Of a stretch of DNA of 64,000 nucleotides, positions 28,240 through 43,200 are shown piece by piece. Origin of the DNA: Acorus gramineus. Lineage: Eukaryota > Streptophyta > Magnoliopsida > Acorales > Acoraceae. Position 1 is the stretch's first letter; every line of letters begins with the position of its first letter. The notes under the pieces are model-generated. The model ran no database searches. It was given only the letters and a program-made list of their open reading frames with translations, and had not been told where the DNA came from. The position numbers and the translations under genes are program-made. Location: the NCBI GenBank assembly GCA_030737835.1, contig CM060848.1:13648416-13712415 (forward strand), in the 5' to 3' direction.

Positions 28240-31200
28240 CTAGTAGTAGTACTTCGAATCCTTCTGGTTTGGTGCATCCTTACAGAGTATGGAACGGACC
28301 TCCATGATAGACCTCGGTGGTTCCAAGTCCTTTTCTTGCAACACATGTCCGAGTAACTGTTGCATCTGAGATGCAAATGTGTCATCTAAAATCTGCAATA
28401 AGAAAACCATGACAATGTAAGATACATTTAATTACACATAAGTGATCTCTAAATAATTGAAAATGCTGAATTCCCCCTGTTATGTGCAGGAAAGTAATCA
28501 CTGAAAAAAGAGGTGACCCCAATTTAAGAACACACTTATTGAGTCACAGGATAATCAAAATGCCTGACTACCAATAGATAAACATGAGAAAGAAAAACAA
28601 CCATGCAAGCATTTATGGATTTCTGTATAAATCAGTAACAAAGTTCGAGTACATAAAATATTCGGCAAGTGTCATGTTCAGTACGGTACGTGTACATTCG
28701 TAAATTATACGGGACAAATACGGAAAAGCACGGAGATAAATAGACTATTTTCTAGATAATTTAAGCATTAGTATGTATTAATGAATTTCCTATGCATTAT
28801 GTTCGGTACGGTACGGTACATTTTCTATGGAAGATGTCTAATCGGAGTACTTTAACGAATATTTTGTTACTATAACTATAAAATATATATAATTTATAAG
28901 ATAACAAGTAACTTACAGCCACTGTAACTCGTGAGGCCTTGTACCAAGACTTGTTCTCCTTTCGGTTCTCTAAGAAGCTAAGCACATCCTGCGACAGTGA
29001 GAAAAGGAGAAATCTTAGACATCCGCTATTATTTTGTATACAGTGAAAGACAGCTTGAGATAGAACTAGTTAACAAACCTGTCCCATTCTATCCCAAAAA
29101 CATCGACATATTGTTACAAAAACATGAGTCTGGAAGACAGAATGGAGGTGGTCTATTGTCTTCGAAAGCATTGTTTTCAAATGCTGCATTCTGTTCTGGA
29201 TATCAGATTCAATAGCACTGTCCTTGGAATCTTGGATAATCTTTTTCAACTTTGTAGCACTCTGCATTCGGGTCTAGAAAATTAAGAGTAACATGAATTC
29301 CACCAGATTTTGTATTGTATTATTCATCAAGCTTGAATAATTATATTTGGCTATCCTATAAATAAACATCTGCTTTATACATACATTTTCCGCGAGTTTC
29401 TCAACTACTGCTTGCATGTAGTTCCTAAATTTGGCTCTCAGCATCACTGTTACTTCACTAAGATGCTCTCCAGCAACTGTACTTCCTGCTTCAGGTATAC
29501 AAGAGCCCCATGACTTTAACTGCATTTCTATCTTTGGCCGCAATACATCGAGCAATCTTTTCATGGTATTTAAAAGAGTACCTAGCTGAATGATAGATAA
29601 AGAATAGACACTCAGCTAAAGGAGTTAAATTAGAAAATCTGAGGATTGCACAAACTTTACCTCATCAGGCACAGTGTAAGGATCAACAGAATTGCGTTTA
29701 GCCAGTTTCTGGACATACTTGAGGCCAAATTTCTTAGGCATCAGGTTATCTTTCAATGGGGCCAACACATCTGCATATTGCTTCTCCAAAGCCCCCAACA
29801 CTGCCTTCTCAACATCTGCTACGGCCTTTTAAATGGCACAAAACAATTTTAGAAAGGACTTTGAGTTTCAGATTTAACAAAAAAGTGGAGATGCAATGAT
29901 AATATGGAAATAAAAGATCACGCATCCAACATACATTCTCTAAAATGAAAGTATAATCAGGCCAGCGACAAGTAATGACTTCATATTCAGTAAGAGTAGC
30001 TTTCAGCCGCTCATACATTTCATCTACAAATGGGGTTGTAGAATGTGGGGTTCGAACACCTGACCATTTCACCTGCATATAACTTATTCTAGTTAGCACA
30101 ATACATTTTCTTAGGAATAATAAAAAAGGACATAAGGTTATGGAGAAATTTATAATATATCTTCACGAAGATATGTAAAATGGCATAAGCTACTTTTGAC
30201 TGCATTTTACTTAATTAATACAATATACAGAATAAGTTTTGAGTCGTTTTGTAAATCACACACAAATTTGGAATCTTTTTTTTGAGAAAGACAAATTTGG
30301 ATTCTTACCAAGGGTTCCTGGTCACAATTTGCATTATGCCTGTATCTAACACTTGTATACTAGACCAATCAAATTTGCATGCATTCACACCACAGATAAA
30401 AGAGGGTGCCACTATCAATTAGCTATATTGGGTTACCACATTTTTTTTCTAGGTAACATGAGATGACTCATTAAAATCAAATTAAATGTTCCTCTTGTTT
30501 ATAGAATGGAAATAGAACCACCAAAGTTTCTTTTCGACTTATCATATTTCCAAGAATACAAAAATTCATAAAATCTAAAAGAGTCTTGAACTGTTTCTAG
30601 GAATAACATACTTTGGGATGCCCATCTTTTCTGGTCATTTCATTCTGGAACAAAAAAAAAGAGGGAAAAATATACTTTTGGAATGTGTTGCCAAACAGGG
30701 CCTGATTTATCAATCTAGGGTTGCCACATAGCACAGTACCTGGATTAGCTAAAAGAAGATACTCTTTCTTTCTTTTTTTCCACCAATGGCTGTTTGAAAT
30801 AGGCCAATTCAGTACACTAAAACAATTTGATGGATGATTTAATCAGGAAGCATTAACATAAACATGGTTAACAATAACAAATATGAAAATTAAACTATTC
30901 TTTACAAATTACAAATCATATTTCTACAAAAGTATGAATGAATGAGATGAGATGGAAATGAAAGTCAAATTGCATTGTGACAACAGGAAATAATGAGGTA
31001 GTTTGCAACAACATTCAAAAGAAAATAGTGCAAGCATCAATTAATTCCACATCAGTTCTTTCGCTCCATAACAATGCCTACTTTATCTTCTAAACTTACT
31101 ATCAAGCATGGAAATACCAGAAGAATATGGTACTTGAGGCAGTGGGGATGTGGGAAGAATTATTAGATAAAGTAATGAAGAGATTTAGGCTTTAAAGAGA

Positions 31201-34200
31201 GAAGAGATAACTAGAAGGAAGAAGGAAAATAATCAATGTTGCTCAATTCATCAAAACTTGTTTCTTTTGGCCAATTAAGCATACACTAAGTGCCCACCTA
31301 ATATAATGCCAATCAAGCCTCTGCGACCACTATCTCCTTCCTCTATTATTAACCTAAGTCTCTATCCTGGGAAATCTACCTCTGTTTGACCACATATATC
31401 TTGCTCATCACACTTGAAAAAATCACATTCACCTTACTGATATGGAATAATAAATCGGTCACCTCGCTGTCATCCTTTTGTTCCAGCTTGAGAAGGATCC
31501 CAAATTTCCAGTTCCATCTGTACTGTGGTGGATTTGTAGTGGAAATGCCTTAATAACATATCATATAATATATATAATAGATTTAGTTGTTGTCGTGTCT
31601 CTGCCATCCTTTTTTTCCAAAAATTGTGGAGTCATTTTGTCCATGTCACCGTGTCCCTTGTCCATGTTCATGTTAATAAAAAGAATCTATCCACATGCTT
31701 AGAAGTATCAGCTTAATGGAAAGATAAATATATTTCACCCCTATTTTGACTCAACTTCCTAACCAAAGGCCTAAAACAACTTCTAAAATTATCATACCAA
31801 ATTGGAATAGGGACTTTTTATAATTGTATTAGGAACCTTCAAATAATAGTTGTAATTGTGGTAGGTTTATTGTAATTTGTGCAACTATCTCGCACATGTG
31901 ATATGAGGTACAACCCATGAAAAGAGTCTTTCCACATGCGTTCCACTTTAATGGAAAAGACGAATAGATTTCACCCCTACTTTGACTCAACTTCCAAACC
32001 AAAAGCCTAAAACAACTAAAAATATCACACTAAAGTAGTAAAGTGGAATACTTAGGTACAAATAACATCAGCGACCCACTAGTACACGCCTAAATAACCT
32101 CATAAAAATATTTCAAATAATATGTAAAATAAGACGTAGAAAACCTTACACCATATCAATACTTTATGAAAAGCAAGATTTAGAATCTCTGAAAAACATT
32201 ACATAGAATGAGGAGCACATGCCACTTCCCCAGAACTTGTTTTTTCCCTCAAAAAATAAAGATGCTTTGATCAATCAATCAATCACTATCCATGACAGGA
32301 CTGAACTAAGGACAGGACACCATTTCCTGAGTTTCAAGCTGTGCTGGACACTCAATGTCCATGTCCAGGGGCAGAGACGGGGGGGTGTTGGGCCCAGCAC
32401 CCCCCCACCCCCCAAGCCGCAATGGTGTAAATTAATGGAACAAATAGCTATGGTAGGTAATGAAGTGATATGTGTATTAAAATTCAGTCCCATAACCAAT
32501 TTATAATCTCCATTTGCACCTTGCATGCATTTTAATGACTTTTTTGGTTATTTTAAATTTCAAGGGTGCAATTTTGAGTTTTGAAAATTACATTTTAAAT
32601 TTTTTTCTCAAATATGAACTTAAGGGTATCCTTAGAGCATTCTCAATCTTATACCCAAATGTGTATTCAATCATTTACCCATACCCAAATGTGTATTCAA
32701 TCATTTACCCATACACATATTAAATCCCTTCTACTCAAACTTTTACTCAAATCAAGGGAGAATCAAACCTTTGCCCAAATTTTCAAAGGCTACTTTTTTT
32801 TTAAAGAACACATTTTTAAAAAAAATTGGGTAAAACACAAATTGATGATTGCTGACACCGTATCAAATGAAGCTTTTACTCAATTTTTTAGTAAATTTGG
32901 GTATAGTTTTGAGTAAGGGCTGGAGATGGCCTTATATATAAATTGTTTCCTTCATATTTAATTTTTTAATATTTTCAAGCTTCACTTTTTAAAATATATT
33001 ATAATGAAATATGATGAAATTTCAAAAAAAATTCCAAGATATTCTCCAAGTTTTCTAGGTTTATCACCTATTTGTGTGTGTGTGTGTGTGTGTGTATTCT
33101 CGAAATCTAAGCTTAAATGTATCTTTATATATCAATAGCTTCCTCTGTATATAATTTTTAAATTTTTTCAATCTTCAATTTTTTAAAATTTTATGTGATG
33201 AGAAATAATGAGATTTCAAAAAGTTTTCTAGAAATTCTATAAGTTTTCCAGGTTTATTATATATATATATATATATTATATATATATATATATATATCAA
33301 TGTTCTAAAAGGTGCTAGGCCCTAGTCGGACGGTTGAGAGGGGATTAAAGTTTAATCAGCTAAGCGGGAATTAATCAATAACTTTTTAGAATATAAATAC
33401 ATATGTAATACATATGCACATACATATTATATAAAAAATAATTTTAGACTATAAAATAATAAAAAAGCAACATTCAAAACAAAATTAAAAATATAAACAT
33501 AACAAGAATAGCATTAAAAAATTGGTTAATAGTTATACAATATATAAAATAACTTAATAGCTATTAGTCAACTAAAATTTAATTGGGGCCTGCCTATAGG
33601 GGAATTTTAGAACATCGATATAATATATATATATATGTCACTGTTCTAAAAATCCCATTTATGCTCCGATTAATCCCCCGCCTACTAAGCGAGGCGGGTC
33701 CGGCACGCAACGCTTAGTGCCTACCAGTTTTTCTGACCTAGTTGACTAATAAGCTATTAAGTTATCTTATATATTATATATCTATTAATTAATTTTTTTA
33801 TGTTATCCCAATTATGCTTGTATTATTAATTTTACTTTGTTATTATTTTGTAGTCTAAAATTATTATATATGTAATATGTATTATATTTATTATTCTAAA
33901 AGTGATTGATTAATCCCAAATTAATCCTCCGACTAGCATGAATCTCAATCGGCAGGAAGATGATGTATGTTATGATATAATAAACTGAAAAAACTGTATA
34001 CCTTATCTAGTTTGCAGGACTCAAGCAATGAAAGGCGCTCATCTTCAATCCATAGCATAATATACAAATGGAACAACTCCTTTGCATCAACTCCTCCCAT
34101 AACAGGACTGCATAGAGACAGAATTGAGAATGCAGATAGATGATGGCATAATGGTTTGAGGAAAAAACAGGATAACATTAGCCACGCAAATTACCTGATA

Positions 34201-37200
34201 TTCCAGTTATCAAGATCCCTTTGGAAATCAGCCGTTGCAATTACAAGGTCAGCAACAGGAGGTGATGGGCCGGGGGGAGGGCAAGCAACAAGAAATGCAC
34301 GCAACCTACTGCAAAGCTCTGAACTGTATATAGATGCTGATATGTTTGGAAGATCTATAGAACTGCAAAAAATATAAACTGTTGTAACCTTAGATAAACC
34401 TATATATATAATAATGCATAAAAGCTAAACCATAAAATAACCTATCAACTTACAAATAACCTATCAGCTAGCAATTCACTATCAGAACTCTTCTTTCTCA
34501 CCTTGTGTGAAAAAAAATGTCGTCGTAATAAACTCCAGTTCAATAGTCTTATTCTCATAGAGCAAAGTTGTGACAAGATGCTCAAGTGAATAAAAAACTT
34601 GGTCCTCATTAAATCTTTTCATTCACATTCAATAACTCAAAAACTAGTTTATTGAACACTAAGATACTCTATAAGGGACATCTTCCTTCATCCAAAACAT
34701 ATAGAGTTGCTTCTTTAAATTCATACTACTAGTTAGGGACTTTGTCATATAAAGGCTCTTGAGCTTCGTATAGAGCACCATTGCATATTTTTCACTGACA
34801 TGTTGAATATGATGTCGTTTGCCAGATATAGATGGATCATTCTGCAAACCTTGAGGTTATAATCCTCCCATTCATCATTTGTCATCACCCTCAAACTTTT
34901 TAGCATTCCCTTTTAACACCTTGCAGGAACCCTTGTTTAAAAAATCCTTAACTTAGACACACCTAGCCCAAAGTTAATCTTCATGTCGAACTTCTCCATG
35001 CTGAACCTTGCATTCTAATTTTTTATCATCTTCGAATTCATCTTCAATGAAAAAAGCCCTAGAATTTATGAAAATTCTATATCCACCCATGAAAACTCCA
35101 GATCTGAACAAACTGGCCTTAGATCTAATTAAAGAGCTCTAAATCTCATCAAAAGGGAAAACCCTAGGATTTTTAGAAAAAAAAATCTTGTGAGATGATG
35201 AACATTTAATATTTTTAACGAGGATCTTAAAGTCTCGTACAGGTTACAATAATTTTCATGAAGAAAGAAAAAATAAAAGTTTTTTGTGCAATCTCCTGAA
35301 TTTTAGATCTGCAGATTTTCTACATTTGACCGGATGATCTTGAGATCATCCATGTGATATACGTGAGAGAAGCACACGTCCTCGTTTTGCAAATGAAGGA
35401 CGAGATTGTCCGGACCAATCCAATTCATCCAGATGTGTTGAAAATTGTACGGATGACCCTTCTTCACGTCCCAAAAGCCCCTTTAAGCATTCCTTTTGAA
35501 TCACATCTCCATGATTTTAGTTTTAGGTCATACTTTAACATGAACTTGATTGAAGTTTTCCAGATAAATGGACACTACAACTTCATAGAAAAACTTTGGG
35601 AAAGGGTCACAGGCTCAAAAAATGCGATATAGAAGTCTTCAGGACAAGATATCTCAACTGACTGTCCCAGCAGGATGTGGAACTATTTAATTAGCCAGAA
35701 ATGACATGATTTTTTAGTGATTGATGCATGATAGTTTATCCAAATAGGGTTAGATTATGAAACTTTAAGATTTATTTCAGAATCTCTATTATTTAGTTAG
35801 CATTAAATTTGTTAGGGCGTTTTTTATTTTTTTTAGGATTTTAGGTTAAAACTCTGTTAACCAATTGTGGCCTATAAATAGAGGTGCCACAATTATTGTA
35901 AAAGAAAACTTCAGAATTAATAAAATTTATTTTATTTTATTTTCCTTGTTGGATTTAAGGAGTTATCCTAGAAGAAGACGGAAATCTTATTTTCCCTTGT
36001 GGATTCAAGGGCCTTCTTTTAAGAGGGAAACATTGATTTTCTTCTTTCACGCCGCTGCCGCTGCGTCATTGATCCATGCGTATATTCAAAATGTATGGGG
36101 AAATATGTCCCTATCACTAAATTCAAGGGTCTTCTTTTAAGAGGAAAACATTGATTTTCTTGTTTCTCGGCGCTGCCGCTGCATCATTGATCCATGCGCA
36201 TATTCAAAATGTATGGGGAAATATGTCCAGATCACTGAAGGATTGGGATCCCAATTGCATTAGGGCATCTAATGTATCCTTTTTCCAAAATGTTATATTG
36301 CAGGTGAGTTAATTTAATCCATAACTGTCTCCCTTTTCGGTTTTGTGCTTTTGCATGTACTTTCCTTTTGCATGTGCTAAATTTTCTTAAACTTGGAGTT
36401 GCATTCCATAATTATCAATAAAATTCCCACCTCCTCACAAGAAAGATCAAAATGTTAATTTTGTTGTTGTTGGCTCCCAATCTGATACTCATTAGATTGG
36501 TAGTCCAATATGTGTCATCTATTAGTGTGACATCGAAACAAGCTATATTAGTAATGGTTAATTTTTTATGCAGTCCATTGTTTATAAGCATTTCTTGATA
36601 TCTTTTAGCAGTATAAAAGCATCATCTGCATGAATTATGTGTCCTTTAAAAACAAAAAGCCATTCGCAACCAACTCACCAACAGCTTAATCTACCTATGG
36701 TTTTTTACATAGATGGGAGCTCCAAAATAAGTGTGAGGAACATAAATCCCATAAAAAATCAGTATTAAACGAGAAGCATAATTTAGCGCACAGCCTCCAC
36801 AGAAAACAATCCCATCCTGTTAAGAGTTAGCACCTTTATTGTATTCTGCCCAAACTATTAGCCAGCCCAAGACTCCATCCGAATAATTCTCCATGTAGGC
36901 TTGCCTACCTTGTAAAAACTACTAGTTTATAGTTGTCCAGATAGTTCCAACAAAAGCATGAGATATACAGTACAAATTTCCCAGAGTTGCTCCTGTGCCC
37001 TGAAAAGATTTGGCATCCTCCATATCTCCTGGCTGAATATGCACCTAACATTAAGTGATACTATCATTTCGAACTCATTGCAAATCTCAGGTTGAAAATC
37101 TACACCCTCAGCCCATCTATTCATGTCTTTTTTTGGTGAAAATTAACTTTAAACCATTAAGGTTAGACTGTCACTCAAAAGAATCACAATCTACGACACC

Positions 37201-40200
37201 GAAAGTAACTTTGTGCACACATGAAGGATGATAAAAAAATGACTAGGAAAAGCTCCAGACATTAATGTTCTCTATGCTCAAGAAAACGATTTACTCTGAC
37301 GGAAAAAAAACTAGTTCATAACAATATTATTCAGACATTAAAACCAAATATTTAACATGAATGCATATAGGATAAGTAATTGAAAGATTTCATTTGAACA
37401 AACCAAAAATCAAGAAAAAAGAGTGAAGAAAGTCTACCTTGGAAGTACATCTTGACTATGGATCTCAATATCTGTGTATATTTCATTCCTAATGTTCAAG
37501 CAGGCAGCTTTCATCTTCTGGTAAGCAGTAGATTGGGACACTAGATTCAACAAAGTACCTTCAGCACTGCTGGCAATGATCTCATCGATCTCTAACATGT
37601 GTCGCTTTGATCTCTTCTTTGCAGCAACCTGGACATACAAACACTCAGAACAAAGGAAAGCAGGTTCTAGAAAAAGAAAAAAAAAACTATACAGGCACAT
37701 GTCCGTTTCCAGACCTGGAAATAACTGCAGAGCTTTGATTGCACTTCTGGAGAGAGGATATCATTGAGACGAGTATAAAGTTTGAGAGCAGGCACCAGGG
37801 CTGGAGCTGGCGATCCAGTAGAAGGTCTAAATGCATCCATCATTCCTGATAGTGATGACTCATCCAATGACTTGTAGTTCTCAAAAACCAAGGAGAGAAT
37901 CTGCTTAATTTTTTCCTCAGCTTCTCCTAAAATGCGGTTCTGAAAAAGCAACCAACAATTTTATGATATGGCAAAGGCCATAGCAAAAATGATTGGTGAA
38001 AATTATTATTGAGAACATAATTTTTTCGATCTAAAACTAAGAAAAATGTGTTGGGACAATCTATTCACTGAAAAGTAGGTAAATCAAAACATAATTAGGG
38101 TCATAATGTAGCTAGGCCATGGACAAATCAAAGCTTAATTCCAAAACCCATAAGCCAGCTAGCAGATGGCCCTTCAATTGCTGAAAGATCTATACTCTAA
38201 CCTTGCCAACAAAGAATCTACAGACCAAAGAACCCAAATATGAACCATGTAATACCCAGCCATCTTCATATATGAAAATTCTCTTTTGACATAAGAAAAA
38301 TTTGAAGCTACTGTACATAAACATCTACTCATTTCCTTGAGATGATAATCTTTCCGCAGAAAATGACCCTTCCCCTGACCAAAAGTATGCTCAAACAGAT
38401 CCACACCCCTCCTGCTCAGGTGAGGCTTGTGATGTCCTACAACCCATTATAGCCCACTAAAATTCCGAAAATAAATTTTATAGCACATACCATGTATGTG
38501 GGTAGTGGTGGGGTGGGGTGGGGTGGAATAAGCAGACCAACTAGAAAACTTCAGATACAGAAACTTGAAACCAGAAACTCAAGTCATACTGCGTGCATCT
38601 CATACATTAAAAAAAAGTTAAATTGCATTCCAAGTATCAAGTTATGATGTTGGAATGTATATTACAAATTCAGAAAAAATTATGTACCTCTTGATGACTC
38701 AGAGTACGATTGCGCCGCTTAAGAAGGACAGACGATAGTAAATCATCCACAATAAGTAGACAATCTTCTGTTGGGGTTGCCACATCCATAACATAAGAGA
38801 GATATCTGCAGAAGATTTGGCAATTAAAATTGCACAAGTCATTCATATTTCATATAAACAAGTCACTAAACAACAGAGCATCATCTGTGAACTTATTGGT
38901 ACTCAAATGAAGGACTTTTCAATATAAATACATGCAATACCTTAACCTGGCATATTCATCTGATACACCATAGAAGGATGCAAACTCTGTCAGTAACCAC
39001 TTCCATGACCCATGCAACAACAGATTGCGCTGTTGAAAGTGTTGAATTTTCATTGCGACTTCCAAAACCAAGTCGTACGCCACTGTTTCTGCAACAGAAC
39101 CACACTAGGAAGAACAGAGGATCATTGAAGGTCAATAAAAAAATCATAAAAAATTCTGATGTAACAGTTTACACAATTAATTAACAACAAACAAGGTCAA
39201 AAGTTAGGTGTTGTAAGCTTAGGGTGGGCTTGGCAACCATACCAAATGAATAACTTATCCTTTTATATTCACTTCTTGTGAATATAGAGAACTCCACTTC
39301 CCAGAAGGGAACAATTATTCCTTATGTTCAGGATATTATCTACTTCTCCAGAAATAGAAGTATTATATATATTTTGATGAAAATAATCTACTTTATTTTA
39401 AAAATTCTAAAAGACCTTTGACCTTGCTTGTGTTTCGGCGGGAGGATGAAAAGCTTTCTGACTAGGTAACTGGTGCTCCTGTTGCGTTCCGAGAGCACGA
39501 CTAGTAGCGACTAGTATCCAATTACTGACAGGTTTGAACATAGACTCGAGGGTCATCTGGGAGACCCCTGAGTATGGGGGATAAGTAGGTCTGCTGCAAG
39601 CAGTTTTGTCCAGTCTGCCAATCTTCTTCTTGTCTCTTTTCAAAATTCCAAGGGGGCCATTGCCAAATTGATTCAATCAGGCGTCATTTTCTGAGGAACA
39701 AGTCTTCTTCAAACCATTCCAGGTTCCACCTTGTCAATCAAGATTTGGGTTGCAGCAGGAAGAGAAAAGGTGGCATAGGGGTGCTTAATCTAGAAGACAT
39801 AAACAAAGTTTTCCTACCCAAATGGCTATGGGGATGGTTACTTGATAGACATCTCCTTCGTATGAGAGTGGTGGGGGCGAAGTACTTCTAGAATCCGGCA
39901 CCTGGGGAGTTCTTCCCAGCAAAGAGCTACAATTCTATCAAGTTGTAGAGGGATATCTGCGATCTTGCGGCAAACTTCCATGATACCATCAGGTGGTTCG
40001 TTGGGAGAGGGGATCAGGCTTTCTTCTGGAAGTCCATCTGGTGCTCGGATAGTGGTTTGCAGGATCTTTTCAAGAGGATTTTTGATATAGTGGTTAACCC
40101 CCAAGGTATGGTCAACGAGTTATGAAGCGAGAACACGGGCTGGAGCGTGCTGATGAGGAGATATACCTTACAGATCTCGAGGTGGAGGAGATCACTCCCT

Positions 40201-43200
40201 TGATGGCTACTATCCAGGAGAGTATCTTGGTAAAGGACAAACTGGATTCTGCAATTTGGACATCAGACCCAAAGAAGGGTTTCTCGGTGAGGAGATGCTA
40301 TGATTGTTGGAGAAGGAACTGGATGCCGAGCATTGCGGTGGTTCCTAAGATCAATGAGATATGGGCATTAAAGTGTCACTCAAGGCCCAAGCTTTCTTGC
40401 TTTCTTGTGGTTAGTTTACCAAGAAAAGATCCTTTTGTCAGTGTAACCGGCGGAGCCGACTAACAGTGAGTTGTGTGGGACACACCCAGTGACTGTTTCG
40501 CTCTTGTTCTGCCAGTGTGATTTTGCGAAAAGGGTGTGGAGTTGGCTGGCTGCTGCATCGGGTCCAAATCATAACTTTAATGATTTGAATCAAATGTGGA
40601 GGATGGTAGGCAGCTTAAAAGAAAAGTGGATAAAAGTGCTAATACTAAAATCTTCCAAATCCATTTTTGGGCATTTGAACTACTGAATAGCAGTTCAAAA
40701 AAATGAACAATAATGACTGTTCGAACAGACAGTCAGTGTGCAGCCGCATGTTCGATAAATGCAGTCGCATATACCGTTCAAACCCCGATCGCATATGCAG
40801 ATTACATGTTACATTGGAAACACATATGCATCATAAAATACTATGCAAATCCCAAATTAGAGCTTAAAGGAGCAGAAGTTTGTTCATGCATCACATAAAA
40901 ATGTTCTGTAATATAGGTAACATTAAGTATACAATTCTTATTAAGCTTCATACTAATGGAAAACTACAAGAACATCAGCTCAAATTCCCATAAAAATGCA
41001 CCAAGAATATCCATTACCTTAGTATTTTCATCTGAACCAATCATGTAACTTATGCACAGCTGCAACCTGCCCACAAGCTCATGCTCCGGTTCACTGTAAA
41101 TAAACCACCAACGAACTTTTTCTCCCTGCACAAGGGCAAAATTGTAGCTCAGGCAACCTAAGAAGACACATTCTTCAAACTGGTATTGTTACCAGAATTT
41201 CTAAAATGCTTCCTAAATTATACTTACTGGAACCTCCATAATAGTGGCCACCTGAGCAAGGACACGACCAAGAGACTTTCCTTTGGAATCATTAACTTCA
41301 ACAATTAAATCATCTCCTAAACTGTCCGGAAAGCTGGCATAAAAGTATACACAGAAAATTTAACTTCGGCATAAAACATACAATGAGATCCATACAGTCA
41401 TTTGTTTCAGTGAAACAAAATGTAACAATTAAAATAGAATAGGAACACATACAAAACATGTGTTTCACCCGATCCAGGTTGCATTCGAACAGCATCCTCT
41501 TCCGGTGAGCTTTTCAATCTCAACAAGCAAGAGTATGTTTCTGATAGAAGTCAATTCATATTGTATCAAATAACAATGTAGCATTGAAAAAGTAACTGAT
41601 GATGTCCACAATGAGCATACCTTGTACCGTTTCATATGACGAACTATTACGCAGATTAGTCACACCAACTTTAAAGATGCCATAAACCTGCTTAATAATC
41701 TCATTGCCAGCATGTGCATATGCCAAGCTATACCGTGAAAAAGAACTGTTGGCAGGGACACGAGGCATAACTTGAACTTTCCGAAATGCTTCCCATGCAC
41801 TGGACATATTTGACTGTACATTTAACATGCGAGATTTAAACGACTGCAACTTGACTGTTGGTGCACTCAAAGAATGAAAACTGCATCCAGGAGGCAAATC
41901 TGGAGTCATCCTGACTTTACGGACTGCAATGAAGAAATGTTTAGACTAAGATATGAGATTCACCGTAACCATGCAAGTACCCAAAAAGAAAAAAATGGAG
42001 GCGCTCATTATGGACTATGTCCTCTCTTTTGGTTCCCAGGGAAACTATAGGATGACTGCATGTTTTCCAGGTGAGGTGCTCATAGAGGAAGATGTTACTT
42101 ATTAATGCAGAAAAAAAGAGATAATCTAACATGGAAATACAAAAATTACCTTGCACTTTCATCTTGCCGATAATTTTTTTGGGCTTTGGCGCAGCTCCTT
42201 CACCAATAAGCTCTGCTGATCGTTTCGTCAAAAGCTCGTCCTCCGATTGTAATAAAGTCTGCTGCAAACTATGATATACAGTACAGTCACGCACATTAGT
42301 AAATGTAAACAAGATAGAAACTATAGATAACAATTGAGTTTAGATTGTAATTCAACCTAAACAAATAAAAGAGAAATCTAAATGTATGGAATTCACCTAT
42401 CAGAAAGCAGGCTATAAATTGACATTGAGCATTCTTATTTACGGACCTCCAAGAAAAGAAAATGAACAGGAAAAAGATTGGGGTGCTCCGGATCGGAAAG
42501 ACCCCGTCAGTGACTATCCGATCTTTCACCTCACGAACCATGCATTCCCCATGATGGTGGATAACGTCTCCACCCCCAAAATTGCTATCACTCAAGATCT
42601 AAGGGTTGAGGATATTGCCGCCCAAGTGATTATAAATTGGCATTTTCCAGTGCATAAAATGTTTACTAATGGTCTTGCAAATTACATTTCTGTGCAATGT
42701 TATATAAGTCAAAAATCATCATCATGCTTGTTTTTTTTCAGAAAGGGTGGTGCCCCTATTTGCATCAATAAAAGGAGACTACAGGGGAAAAGGGTAAAAG
42801 ACAAACAAAACAGCAGGAACATCAGAAATGTACCATGCTGAAGCCCCACATTCACATATACCTTGCTCCAGAATGAAAATCACAAACATGCAACAGGTTA
42901 CTGGAAGTTGATATCTACAATGAGGATTACTGGTCTACTCTTTAAACAAATTCCAGATTCATCAAAACCTGTAATGCAATAATTGCTACACAGTTTCCTA
43001 AAGAAATATTCAAGACATTGTGAAACCAGCGGACAAGGTGTCATGCCATAAATGTAACAAGATGTCGGGCAATCATGGATACAAAGGTACACATACAGTT
43101 TATGGGTTAACATGCATCATCAATTCTTGAAGTTGTTTAGAGATCATAAAACTAATTAAAAGCATTTACACACTTCACAGGTGAAAGTTATTTTTAAGTG

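Noticed and set aside
28650-28830. Repeated GGTACGGTAC words as a regulatory array
   Set aside because: Only two short clusters of a simple motif in an intron; no spacing or conservation evidence to support a function.
35865-36140. Functional promoter and small gene from TATAAATAG
   Set aside because: The TATA-like word is followed closely by a polyadenylation-like signal and a tandem duplication, as in an LTR. The short frame there has no support.
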